The position numbers and the translations under genes are program-made. From positions 124,001 to 188,000 of the forward strand of contig URUK01000002.1 in the NCBI GenBank assembly GCA_900551055.1: 64,000 bases of DNA, given 5' to 3'. Positions 55,579 through 63,472 of the stretch are shown here, in pieces. Under the pieces are notes generated by a model. It saw only the letters and a list, made by a program, of their open reading frames with translations, made no database searches and had not been told where the DNA came from. Source of the DNA: an uncultured Prevotella sp. (GTDB lineage Bacteria > Bacteroidota > Bacteroidia > Bacteroidales > Bacteroidaceae). Position 1 is the first letter of the stretch. The number at the start of each line of letters is the position of its first letter.

Positions 55579-55705
55579 AATTGAGAATTGAGAGTTGAGG
55601 ATGGAGAATTATGATTACCTTTATTTATTAGAGCAGTGCCATTGGAAGCGCAACAACTATATAAGGTAATCATAATTCTCCATCCTCAACTCTCAATTCT
55701 CAATT
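55579..55705. repeat. Inverted repeat of GAGAATTGA words
   Basis: Perfect 43-bp arms at 55579-55621 and 55663-55705, 41-nt loop, starting 4 nt after the stop codon of the barrel gene. Its inner end AGAATTATGATTACCTT is identical to that of 49431-49536. Confidence 0.92.
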
Positions 55706-55757
55706 CGCGTAATGCGTCAAAATGTCTTGCCCATAAGACAATTTGGCGCATTACGCG
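55706..55757. promoter_or_regulatory. 52-bp palindrome upstream of hsp20
   Basis: CGCGTAATGCG (55706-55716) is the exact complement of 55747-55757, and the interior TGTCTT/AAGACA also pairs, leaving a 6-nt loop and two mismatches. It lies 20 bp upstream of a TACGTTTG box (55778-55785), so an operator is the simplest reading; it could also terminate the upstream transcript. Confidence 0.6.
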
Positions 55758-55862
55758 CAGTGGTACGTTACTTGCAATACGTTTGGTGAAGGCGGAAAGC
55801 AACGCTTGAAGCCGCAAACAATAATGAAACTCAAAACATTTAATGAATAGGAGACAATTATT

Positions 55863-56288
55863 ATGACACCAGTTAATCGTAAAAACAGTTGGTTACCGGA
55901 CGTATTCAACGATTTCTTTGACACTGACTTCATGCCCCGTACAAACGCTACGGCACCGGCAATAAACGTGAAGGAAAGCGCGGTTGACTATGAAGTGGAG
56001 GTTGCAGCACCGGGAATGACGAAGGAAGACTTCAACGTTCACCTCAACCAGGAGGGCGACCTGCACATCAAGATGGAAAGCAAGAAAGAACACAACGAGG
56101 ACAACAAGAAAGCGCATTACCTGCGCCGTGAGTTCGCCTACTCAAAGTTCGAGCAGACACTGATACTCCCCGACGACGTTGACCGCAACAACATATCGGC
56201 CAAAGTGGCTGACGGCGTGCTTACAGTGACGCTGCCCAAGCTCAAGAAAGAGGAGCAGAACGTTGTCAGGCAGATAACGGTAGGATAA
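55863..56288 (+). CDS. Small heat-shock protein, Hsp20/alpha-crystallin family
   Basis: The 141-residue chaperone holds unfolding proteins. The alpha-crystallin domain spans about 36-125 (YEVEVAAPGMTKEDFNVHL through ADGVLTVTLPK), with a short N-terminal part (WLPDVFNDFFDTDF) and a brief C-terminal tail. Its size is normal. A TACGTTTG box at 55778-55785 gives a leader of about 75 nt, and the palindrome at 55706 lies just upstream, probably for heat or stress control. Confidence 0.94.
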   Translation: MTPVNRKNSWLPDVFNDFFDTDFMPRTNATAPAINVKESAVDYEVEVAAPGMTKEDFNVHLNQEGDLHIKMESKKEHNEDNKKAHYLRREFAYSKFEQTLILPDDVDRNNISAKVADGVLTVTLPKLKKEEQNVVRQITVG

Positions 56289-56294
56289 TTTTTC

Positions 56295-56417
56295 TTTAGG
56301 AGTTAAGGAGTTAAAGAAGTTAAGGAGTTAAGACAAATGCCTTGTTGGTATAATCGAAATGCCACAACCAAGCTAATGTCTTAACTCCTTAACTTCTTTA
56401 ACTCCTTAACTCCTAAA
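56295..56417. repeat. Inverted repeat of GGAGTTAA words
   Basis: Perfect 41-bp arms at 56295-56335 and 56377-56417 with a 41-nt loop. It starts 7 nt after the hsp20 stop and ends 11 nt from the stop of the convergent TlpA-like gene, so it could terminate both. Confidence 0.93.
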
Positions 56418-56427
56418 TAGAAAAGCG

Positions 56428-57507
56428 TCAAAAACCATATACCTCCTTAAGCTTCTCGCCGAGGGCTTCGCCGCGCAAATCAGAGGCGACAATCTTGCCT
56501 TCGCCGTCGAGGAGGATGTTGGCCGGTATCGAGTTGATGCCGTACACGGGAGCGGCGGCGCACTTCCAGCCCTTCAGGTCGCTGATGTTCGGCCACTCCA
56601 TGCCTATCTGTTTGATTGCGGCTTTCCACGCTTCGGCCTTGCTGTCAAACGAAACGCCTACAACCTCGAAGCCTTTTCCGTGGTATTTCTTATAGTTCGC
56701 CACAACGTTGGGCATCTCCTGACGGCATGGGCCGCACCAGCTTGCCCAGAAATCAACCAGCACATAGTTGCCTTTTCCGCACCAGTCGCTAAGCTTCCGG
56801 GGCTGTCCCTCTGTGTCGTTCATCGACAAGTCGGTGAACATCTTGCCGGGCATGCGCTTCTCAAGAGCCGCAAGCTGCGCCTTTACACGCGCCATTGCAG
56901 GATGGTTGTAGTAAGGAGCAGTCTCGGGCATAAGCGCCTTCAGCTCGTCGTAGTCAAGCATATAATACAACTGGCTGAGGAAAAACACAGGTATAAGGTT
57001 GTCCTGATTGGCCTTCACTATGTCCAGTTGCTTTGTCACAGCCTCATTCTGAAGCTGCTCGCACTTTGCCATAAAGCTCTCGGCCTTGGCCTTTCCGGCA
57101 GCCGTAGTGTCGGAAGCTGCAGCGCGGTATTCCATCACCGCCGCATTAAGCTGTTCGGTGTAGACGGACAGTTCGTTATCGTAAGCGTACATCTTCTTGT
57201 TCAGTTCCGAACCCGAAAACGTCTTGGCTACGGTGTTGAGGTCAACAGGCGTACCGTCGTTGAACACCGGCAGATAATAATTCCCTGTGATGACGAGCAT
57301 TATTTCGTCCTTCGGCAGCGTGCCGTCGAGCGTGAATTTTCCGCCCGTTACGGCAGCGCTGTCAACAGGCTGGCGCGCGTTCATCACTCCGAGATACACC
57401 GTCTTAACATCCGCCGGGACCGTGCCCGTAATTTTGTAAGCCGTGTCTTGCGCATTGACCGAGAGGCATCCGAGCGCAAGGGCGGCAACAGCTAAAATCT
57501 TTTTCAT
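56428..57507 (-). CDS. TlpA-like thioredoxin-fold protein with DUF4369 domain
   Basis: The 359-residue exported protein has a signal peptide (to about 19), a DUF4369 beta-domain (about 22-120), a helical linker, and a thioredoxin/AhpC-TSA domain (about 222-359). The active site is WCGPC (Cys258/Cys261) in VDFWASWCGPCRQEM. It should act in the periplasm as a thiol-disulfide oxidoreductase, on which substrate is unknown. Such DUF4369-TlpA proteins are numerous in Bacteroidetes. A minus-strand TACCTTTG (57546-57539) gives a leader of about 25 nt. Confidence 0.9.
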   Translation of the reverse strand: MKKILAVAALALGCLSVNAQDTAYKITGTVPADVKTVYLGVMNARQPVDSAAVTGGKFTLDGTLPKDEIMLVITGNYYLPVFNDGTPVDLNTVAKTFSGSELNKKMYAYDNELSVYTEQLNAAVMEYRAAASDTTAAGKAKAESFMAKCEQLQNEAVTKQLDIVKANQDNLIPVFFLSQLYYMLDYDELKALMPETAPYYNHPAMARVKAQLAALEKRMPGKMFTDLSMNDTEGQPRKLSDWCGKGNYVLVDFWASWCGPCRQEMPNVVANYKKYHGKGFEVVGVSFDSKAEAWKAAIKQIGMEWPNISDLKGWKCAAAPVYGINSIPANILLDGEGKIVASDLRGEALGEKLKEVYGF

Positions 57508-57632
57508 TACAGTTTCTGTTTTCTTTGTTTAATGATTACAAAGGTATTACTAAATGCCGACAAGGCAAACAAAAACCGCCAAAATATCGACTTGTTGACG
57601 TTTTTTATGCAAAGCGCAACCGGCTGTTTTGC

Positions 57633-57720
57633 AAGAGGTGGCCTTTTAGCCTGCAAAAGGGCATCTTTCAGAAGCCAAAAGGCCACCTTTCGCAACGTAA
57701 AAGACGGCCTTTTGGAAAAT
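57633..57720 (+). repeat. 22-bp periodic array K (4 units)
   Basis: Units start at 57633, 57655, 57677 and 57699, followed by TTGGAAAATAAAGGATTAAC-like tail sequence. It lies in the divergent gap between the TlpA-like gene and the gene at 57873; nothing else is seen in the gap but the promoter at 57840. Confidence 0.78.
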
Positions 57721-57839
57721 AAAGGATTAACAGCGGAAAATGATAAATTATTCTTCGGCAAAGCTGGCGCTGGCGGGAGGTTTTACGGCATGCGGCAAAC
57801 AGCCAGGCAATAATTCCCGCTTTTTGCCGCAAACGTTCG

Positions 57840-57867
57840 TTTGTTAGGCGGAAAATTAGTAAGTTTG
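57840..57867 (+). promoter_or_regulatory. Promoter giving a nearly leaderless mRNA
   Basis: TTTG (57840-57843), a 16-bp spacer and TAAGTTTG (57860-57867). The ATG at 57873 lies 5 nt after the box. Confidence 0.55.
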
Positions 57868-57872
57868 CATAC

Positions 57873-58472
57873 ATGAACAGCGATTTGACACGCACCACGG
57901 AGTGGTGTGAAAACATAATAATAGCCGACGCCGACCATATAGACAAGGTGGCGTTCGACCTTATAGTGAACTTCGAACGCATGCTGATGCGCCGCATCCC
58001 ACAGGCCGACATGGCACGGTGGATTGACTGCGTGGCCTTGGACGGCGGCGTGCGTGAGGGCGACAACCACACGCAGGTGGTGCTAATCCACGACAAGGCG
58101 CATGCCCGGATGGACAACTTCGCGCCGTCAGTCCACGCCTCTGAACTTGACGGCAAGGCGTTCAGCGACAACCTCGGAGAGTTCACAATCAGCTCCCTTT
58201 CAGTAGAGGACATGGTTGGCAAGGACGACCTTTTATGCGAAGTGCTTGCCGAAGCGTGCCGCCGCAAGGAGGTGAAGCGCATCATGGTTGTGCCCGGCGA
58301 AGGCGAGGCGTATGACGCCGTACGCCATGCGCTGCGCCGCGCAGACGACGACAAGCGCATAACCGTGTTCGCCATGCAGCCCATGCCGGGCGGAAATTTC
58401 CGTCAGGAGATACTCGGCTACTCGCTGATGAGCGCACTCGGAATAAGAGCGGAGGAATTGGAGGAAAGGTAA
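57873..58472 (+). CDS. Conserved-looking cytoplasmic protein of unknown function
   Basis: I do not recognise this 199-residue protein. It has no signal peptide, membrane segment or metal motif. The middle has a long acidic stretch (WIDCVALDGGVREGDNHTQVV). Residues about 130-185 alternate strand and helix like an alpha/beta fold (KRIMVVPGEGEAYDAVRHAL). Codon use is like the host genes, and the reading frame is clean from a promoter-near ATG. The GGTAAAAA words after its stop suggest it precedes the next gene with a hairpin-poor gap. Confidence 0.7.
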   Translation: MNSDLTRTTEWCENIIIADADHIDKVAFDLIVNFERMLMRRIPQADMARWIDCVALDGGVREGDNHTQVVLIHDKAHARMDNFAPSVHASELDGKAFSDNLGEFTISSLSVEDMVGKDDLLCEVLAEACRRKEVKRIMVVPGEGEAYDAVRHALRRADDDKRITVFAMQPMPGGNFRQEILGYSLMSALGIRAEELEER

Positions 58473-58620
58473 AAAGGTAAAAAAGTAAAAAGGTAAAGAA
58501 AGGTGAAAGGGTGAAAAATTGAAAAGATGAAGAACGGTTTGACATCCAACAGCGTCTTGCATTCCGTCCCATCCGTCCCATAACTCCCAGTTCTCCCCGT
58601 CCTCCCGACCCGGAAAAAGA
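58467..58620 (+). repeat. Half tandem-word elements
   Basis: GGTAAAAAGG words (58467-58535) have no complementary arm. A second run of CCGTCCCATCC and CTCCCCGTCCTCCC words (58566-58612) follows. It looks like one arm each of two elements, in the gap before the next gene. Confidence 0.5.
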
Positions 58621-58650
58621 AAACAAACAACAAACAATAAAATTACAACA

Positions 58651-59889
58651 ATGGGAAAAGTATTGATGATTGGCGCAGGTGGCGTTGCCACCGTTGCGGC
58701 GTTCAAAATAGCCAAGAACGCCGACGTGTTCACCGATTTCATGATAGCAAGCCGCAGGAAGGAAAAGTGCGACCAGATTGTGGACGCCATCCACAAGGCC
58801 GGACTGGACATGCCCATACGCACGGCGCAGGTTGACGCCGACGACGTGGAGCAGCTCAAGGCCCTGTTCAACGACTACAAGCCCGAACTGGTTGTCAACC
58901 TCGCGCTGCCTTATCAGGACCTTACCATCATGGAAGCCTGCCTCGCATGCGGATGCAACTACCTCGATACGGCCAACTACGAGCCTAAGGACGAGGCCCA
59001 CTTCGAGTACTCATGGCAGTGGGCTTACAAGGAACGCTTCGAGCAGGCAGGGCTTACGGCCATCCTGGGTTGCGGCTTCGACCCGGGCGTAAGCGGCATT
59101 TACACGGCTTACGCGGCAAAACACCACTTCGACGAGATACAGTATCTCGACATTGTTGACTGCAACGCCGGCAACCACCACAAGGCGTTCGCCACCAACT
59201 TCAACCCCGAAATCAACATACGCGAGATAACCCAGAAGGGCCTTTACTACAAGGACGGGCAGTGGTTGGAGACCGAACCGCTTGAAGTTCACAAGCCGCT
59301 TACCTATCCCAACATAGGTCCGAGGGAGAGTTACCTGATGCACCACGAGGAACTTGAAAGCCTTGTGAAGAACTATCCGACAATCAAGCAGGCACGCTTC
59401 TGGATGACTTTCGGCCAGCAATACCTTACTTATCTTGACGTAATACAGAACATCGGCATGTCGCGCATCGACGAAATAGAATACGAAGCGCCGCTGGCCG
59501 ACGGCTCGGGAAAGACCGCACGCGTGAAGATTGTCCCCCTGCAGTTCCTCAAAGCCGTGCTGCCCAACCCGCAGGACCTCGGCGAAAACTACGACGGCGA
59601 AACCAGCATAGGCTGCCGCATACGCGGACAGAAGGACGGCAAAGAGCACACCTATTATATATATAACAACTGTTCGCATCAGGAAGCGTACAAGGAAACC
59701 GGCATGCAGGGCGTAAGCTATACCACGGGTGTGCCCGCAATGATTGGCGCGATGATGTTCTTCAAGGGCCTGTGGCGCAAACCGGGCGTGTGGAACGTCG
59801 AGGAATTCGATCCGGATCCGTTCATGGAGCAGCTCAACAAGCAGGGACTGCCCTGGCACGAAGTGTTTGACGGCGACCTGGAACTTTGA
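58651..59889 (+). CDS. Carboxynorspermidine synthase (saccharopine dehydrogenase family)
   Basis: The 412-residue enzyme joins an aspartate-semialdehyde unit to a diamine (diaminopropane or putrescine) with NADPH, giving carboxynorspermidine or carboxyspermidine in the alternative polyamine route. The Rossmann start is VLMIGAGGVATVAAFKIA. LDTANYEPKDEAHFEYSWQW and GCGFDPGVSGIYTAYAAKH are characteristic of the CASDH/Lys1-like group. The matching decarboxylase is not in the window. No signal peptide. Confidence 0.88.
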   Translation: MGKVLMIGAGGVATVAAFKIAKNADVFTDFMIASRRKEKCDQIVDAIHKAGLDMPIRTAQVDADDVEQLKALFNDYKPELVVNLALPYQDLTIMEACLACGCNYLDTANYEPKDEAHFEYSWQWAYKERFEQAGLTAILGCGFDPGVSGIYTAYAAKHHFDEIQYLDIVDCNAGNHHKAFATNFNPEINIREITQKGLYYKDGQWLETEPLEVHKPLTYPNIGPRESYLMHHEELESLVKNYPTIKQARFWMTFGQQYLTYLDVIQNIGMSRIDEIEYEAPLADGSGKTARVKIVPLQFLKAVLPNPQDLGENYDGETSIGCRIRGQKDGKEHTYYIYNNCSHQEAYKETGMQGVSYTTGVPAMIGAMMFFKGLWRKPGVWNVEEFDPDPFMEQLNKQGLPWHEVFDGDLEL

Positions 59890-59892
59890 TTT

Positions 59893-60026
59893 TTTAATGA
59901 AGCAGCAAAGAAGTAAGGAGAGAAGTAGTAAGCAGATATGCCACAACGGCAATGCCGCCGCATATAGAATACAGCTCAAAAACATTTCTCCCTGCTCCTT
60001 GTTTCCTTACTCCTACCCTCCTAAAT
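59893..60026. repeat. Imperfect inverted repeat of GAAGTAAGGAG words
   Basis: AAGAAGTAAGGAGAGAAGTA (59909-59928) faces TTTCCTTACTCCTACCCTCC words (60002-60021). It fills the gap up to 13 nt before the next ATG. Confidence 0.6.
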
Positions 60027-60038
60027 ACCTGAAAAAGG

Positions 60039-61079
60039 ATGAATACATTTTATCCGTTGCTTAAGGTTTTCAGCCGCATGCGCAGCCCGTGGGTGAAGCA
60101 CATGGGAGTATTGGCTTTCTATCTGGCAAGAAAACGCTATTTAGGCCTGTTCCTCGACCCCACCCAAGCGTGCAACCTGAAGTGCAGGATGTGCTACTTC
60201 AGCGGCGAGAGCCACAAGCTGGCAGACCGCTCGCAGCTGTCGCTCGACGACTATAAGTGCATGGCCGACGCGATGTTCCACAGGGTACTGAGGTTGCAGA
60301 TAGGCTGCGGCGCAGAGCCTACGCTATACCGAAGCTTGCCAGAACTTGTGCGGTTGGGCAAGGAAAGGGGCATACCGAACATATCGCTGACAACCAACGG
60401 CAACCTGCTTGACGAGGAGAAGCTGGAAGAATTGGCATGTGCCGGACTTGACGAGCTTATACTTTCAGTCCACGGACTTACCCAACCTACATACGAATAC
60501 TTTATGCAGCACGGGCGGTTTAGCAGGTTTCTCTCCCTGCTTGACGCCATCAAGGCCGTAAAGAAGCGGCATCCCGGCCTGCAATTGCGCATCAACTACA
60601 CAGTAAACGAAGACAATGTAGAGGAACTTGAGCTGTTTCCAAAGATATTCGAAGGGCTTAGAGTCAACGTGCTTCAAGTCCGTCCGGTGCAAAACCTTGG
60701 CGACTCGGACTACAAGAACTTCCGTCTTGACAAGGTAAAACAATGCTACGACAAGGTGTTCGGCCTGTTGAAAGAGTATGCCGGACAGCATGATACGCTT
60801 CTGATAATACCCTCAAAGGCCAATATTGACGCACTGACAGCGCCAAGAGAGGTGAGCCGCAGGCTCAAATCAAACGAACACATACAGGACCTGACGCACG
60901 TTTACGGGCGGCCCGGCTTCCTTTGGCGGCCTGACTTCGATTTCCATACCGACACGTTTGAAAAATATTGCAGGCGCAACGGCTATTTCAGGGAGATCAT
61001 GTCGGGAGTGTTGCCGTTCGTGAAATGCACCCCCAAGGACACATACGTTACCGAACCATTAAATTATACAGTAAAATAA
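60039..61079 (+). CDS. Radical SAM protein
   Basis: The 346-residue enzyme has the [4Fe-4S]-binding motif CNLKCRMC (Cys45, Cys49, Cys52) and GCGAEPTLY as the SAM-binding GGEP-like motif, with a TIM-barrel continuing to about residue 235. A C-terminal region with more Cys (KYCRRNGY, FVKC) may hold another cluster as in SPASM proteins, but the full pattern is not complete. The reaction is unknown. The stop is 13 nt before recA, so the two may share a transcript. Confidence 0.85.
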   Translation: MNTFYPLLKVFSRMRSPWVKHMGVLAFYLARKRYLGLFLDPTQACNLKCRMCYFSGESHKLADRSQLSLDDYKCMADAMFHRVLRLQIGCGAEPTLYRSLPELVRLGKERGIPNISLTTNGNLLDEEKLEELACAGLDELILSVHGLTQPTYEYFMQHGRFSRFLSLLDAIKAVKKRHPGLQLRINYTVNEDNVEELELFPKIFEGLRVNVLQVRPVQNLGDSDYKNFRLDKVKQCYDKVFGLLKEYAGQHDTLLIIPSKANIDALTAPREVSRRLKSNEHIQDLTHVYGRPGFLWRPDFDFHTDTFEKYCRRNGYFREIMSGVLPFVKCTPKDTYVTEPLNYTVK

Positions 61080-61092
61080 ACATAAAGAAAAT

Positions 61093-62127
61093 ATGGCAAA
61101 AGACAAAGACAACGCGGCAGAAGCAAGCGCACAGGACGGCAAGCTGAAAGCCCTCCAGGCTGCAATGGCCAAGATAGAAAAAGACTTCGGCAAAGGGTCC
61201 ATTATGAAACTGGGCGATGAAAGCATCGAATCCGTAGAGGTAATCCCCACCGGCAGCATCGGCCTTAACGCCGCACTGGGCGTAGGCGGATACCCTCGCG
61301 GCAGGATAATAGAAATCTACGGTCCTGAAAGCAGCGGCAAGACGACGCTCGCAATACATGCAATCGCCGAGGCGCAGAAGGCCGGAGGCATCGCGGCTTT
61401 CATCGATGCGGAGCACGCTTTCGACCGTTTCTATGCAGCGAAGCTCGGCGTTGACATCGACAACCTGCTCATCTCGCAGCCCGACAACGGCGAACAGGCT
61501 CTTGAAATAGCCGACCAGCTTATCCGTTCGTCGGCCATCGACATTCTCGTTGTTGACTCCGTAGCCGCCCTTACGCCGAAAAAGGAGATCGAGGGCGACA
61601 TGGGCGACAACAACGTCGGCCTGCAGGCGCGCCTCATGAGCCAGGCGTTGCGCAAGCTGACATCGACCGTAAGCAAGACGAACACTACCTGCATATTCAT
61701 CAACCAACTGCGCGAGAAAATCGGAGTGATGTTCGGCAATCCGGAAACGACCACCGGCGGCAATGCGTTGAAGTTCTACGCAAGCGTCCGTTTGGACATA
61801 CGCAAGGTGACAAGCATCAAGGACGGCGACCAGATTGTCGGCAACCAGGTGCGTGTAAAGGTTGTAAAGAACAAGGTTGCGCCGCCCTTCCGCAAGGCGG
61901 AATTTGAGATAACGTTCGGCGAAGGCATATCAAAGGTTGGCGAACTCGTCGACCTTGGCGTTGAGTATGACATCATACAGAAGAGCGGTTCGTGGTTCTC
62001 TTATCAGGGAAGCAAGCTCGCACAGGGGCGTGACGCCACCAAGACGTTGCTGAAAGACAATCCCGAACTGTGCGAAGAGATAGAAGCGCAAATCATGCAG
62101 GCCATCTCAGCCAAGGAACAATATTAA
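61093..62127 (+). CDS. recA: DNA recombinase RecA
   Basis: The 344-residue protein catalyses strand exchange and LexA-type co-protease activity. Walker A is GPESSGKTT (residues 77-85), Walker B LVVDSVAAL, the L2 DNA loop FGNPETTTGGNALKFYAS, and the N-terminal IEKDFGKGSIMKLG. The length is normal and no intein is present. It follows a radical SAM gene by 13 nt, an unusual partner. Confidence 0.98.
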   Translation: MAKDKDNAAEASAQDGKLKALQAAMAKIEKDFGKGSIMKLGDESIESVEVIPTGSIGLNAALGVGGYPRGRIIEIYGPESSGKTTLAIHAIAEAQKAGGIAAFIDAEHAFDRFYAAKLGVDIDNLLISQPDNGEQALEIADQLIRSSAIDILVVDSVAALTPKKEIEGDMGDNNVGLQARLMSQALRKLTSTVSKTNTTCIFINQLREKIGVMFGNPETTTGGNALKFYASVRLDIRKVTSIKDGDQIVGNQVRVKVVKNKVAPPFRKAEFEITFGEGISKVGELVDLGVEYDIIQKSGSWFSYQGSKLAQGRDATKTLLKDNPELCEEIEAQIMQAISAKEQY

Positions 62128-62217
62128 AAGGTAAAAGGGTGAAAAGGTAAAAAGGTAAAACAACTGCTTGGCAATTCAACGATTTTACCTTTTTACCTTT
62201 TCACCTTTTTACCTTTC
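62126..62217. repeat. Inverted repeat of GGTAAAAA words after recA
   Basis: Arms of 35 bp at 62126-62160 and 62183-62217 pair with two mismatches, 22-nt loop. The left arm begins at the recA stop codon; the right ends 12 nt before the next ATG. Confidence 0.9.
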
Positions 62218-62229
62218 CCCTCTTAAAAC

Positions 62230-62877
62230 ATGCAGGTAACAACGGACATATTGCAGGCTTGGTTCACTCTGTTCAACCAAAAGTATTTTGGCGGAATGCT
62301 GCCTGTTCCTGCGTTGTCGGCAGGCAAGTCGAGGACGCGTCTTGCCTCGTTGACGTGGAAATTAAGGCGAAGGATGTTCTCGAAGCAGCCCGGCGAATAC
62401 GCAATACGCATCAGCAACTACTATGACGCCGACGAAATTACGTTCAAAAGCGTGCTCCTTCATGAGATGATACATCTGTACATAGTGTCCGGAAGGTTGA
62501 AAGACACATCTCCGCACGGCGTGATTTTCCGCAAGGAAATGTGCCGGATAAACGCCGACGGATGGCATATCAGCGTGTCGGCCAAGCCCGGAGGCATGAA
62601 GGCTGCTGTCGGATTGAAGGCAAAAAAGCGGCAACGGATAGTGCTTGCGGTGGTTATGAACAACGGCAAACGCCTGTTTTCGGTCGTAGGAAGGAACTAT
62701 GTCATGCCGATAGACACTGCCGTAAGGCGTTCGCCTGACGTTAAGTCGCACGCATGGTATATGTCGTCCGACGAGTTTTTTGCCGCTTTTCCAACAGTAC
62801 GCACGCCGAAAGGACGTGTCGTTACGCATGAAACATTTGAGCGTATGACCGCTTCCATGCAACCGTTAAGCCTTTAG
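62230..62877 (+). CDS. SprT-like zinc metalloprotease domain protein
   Basis: The 215-residue protein has the SprT-like motif LLHEMIHLYI (His78, Glu79, His82) preceded by the family segment FNQKYFGGMLP. SprT/Spartan-type proteases act on DNA-protein crosslinks, and placing one after recA suits DNA repair, although it could be chance. The third ligand is probably His95 in DTSPHGVIF. The C-terminal half is basic. Confidence 0.85.
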   Translation: MQVTTDILQAWFTLFNQKYFGGMLPVPALSAGKSRTRLASLTWKLRRRMFSKQPGEYAIRISNYYDADEITFKSVLLHEMIHLYIVSGRLKDTSPHGVIFRKEMCRINADGWHISVSAKPGGMKAAVGLKAKKRQRIVLAVVMNNGKRLFSVVGRNYVMPIDTAVRRSPDVKSHAWYMSSDEFFAAFPTVRTPKGRVVTHETFERMTASMQPLSL

Positions 62878-62973
62878 CCTGAGCATGGCGGCATAAAAAA
62901 GAATGCCCTAAAGACTTGCGTCGTCAAAGCATTCTGCGTTTATGTGTTGGTTGATGGACAAGAACCAATGCTG
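62878..62973. terminator. Convergent terminator region
   Basis: AGAATGC (62902-62908) and GCATTCT (62930-62936) pair around a 21-nt loop between the convergent SprT-like and HTH genes. There is no strong T-run. Confidence 0.4.
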
Positions 62974-63231
62974 TCATTGGCCGTAATTCTTGCTGTTAAG
63001 CCTGTCGCTGTATATCTTGAAAAAGTCGCATCCGAGTATCTCGGATATTCTAAATAGTTCTTCTGTGCTTATTGTCTGTTTTTCAAAAATCTTGTAGACG
63101 TTGGTCCGGCTACACTCCAACTGCTCTGCAAGCCATACCACTGACCGTTTGCTTGTTTTCAGCCTGTTCTTTATTTCAGAGCCGATGTTTATTTTCTCCG
63201 TGTACAACCGTGTCGGTTTACGTCCTTTCAT
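62974..63231 (-). CDS. XRE-type helix-turn-helix protein
   Basis: The 85-residue protein (ATG at 63231) has one Cro/CI-type helix-turn-helix: VVWLAEQLECSRTNVYKIFE, then EELFRISEILGCDFF. It may regulate transcription of nearby genes. The upstream ATG at 63255 lies before the expected start of transcription: a minus-strand TATCTTTG (63265-63258) with TTTG 20 bp upstream (63289-63286) is a canonical promoter. Confidence 0.85.
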   Translation of the reverse strand: MKGRKPTRLYTEKINIGSEIKNRLKTSKRSVVWLAEQLECSRTNVYKIFEKQTISTEELFRISEILGCDFFKIYSDRLNSKNYGQ

Positions 63232-63417
63232 CTTTGTTTGGTGATAAAGTCCCAATGCAAAGATAGTCTTTTGCGGCTACAAATGCAAACACCGGATTGG
63301 GCATAATGGAACGGTTTGTGCTGGCCGGTGCTTGTCTGGTCGTATTTCGTGCTTGATTGGTTGAAAAAACAACGGATGGCTGTCCGCCGGTGCGGTTGTA
63401 GACAAACGGAAAACAAT

Positions 63418-63447
63418 ACGGGCGGACAGGATGCCCCGTCCGCCCGT
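63418..63447. terminator. Terminator of alaS
   Basis: ACGGGCGGAC (63418-63427) pairs perfectly with 63438-63447 around a 10-nt loop, 25 nt past the alaS stop on the minus strand, then TTGTTTTCC. Between this and the HTH promoter (63290-63417) I see nothing. Confidence 0.7.
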
Positions 63448-63472
63448 ACATATTATTAAAGGTATGGCTGAT

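Noticed and set aside
62126..62217. LexA box downstream of recA
   Set aside because: The sequence is a GGTAAAAA-word inverted repeat, and it lies after, not before, the gene.
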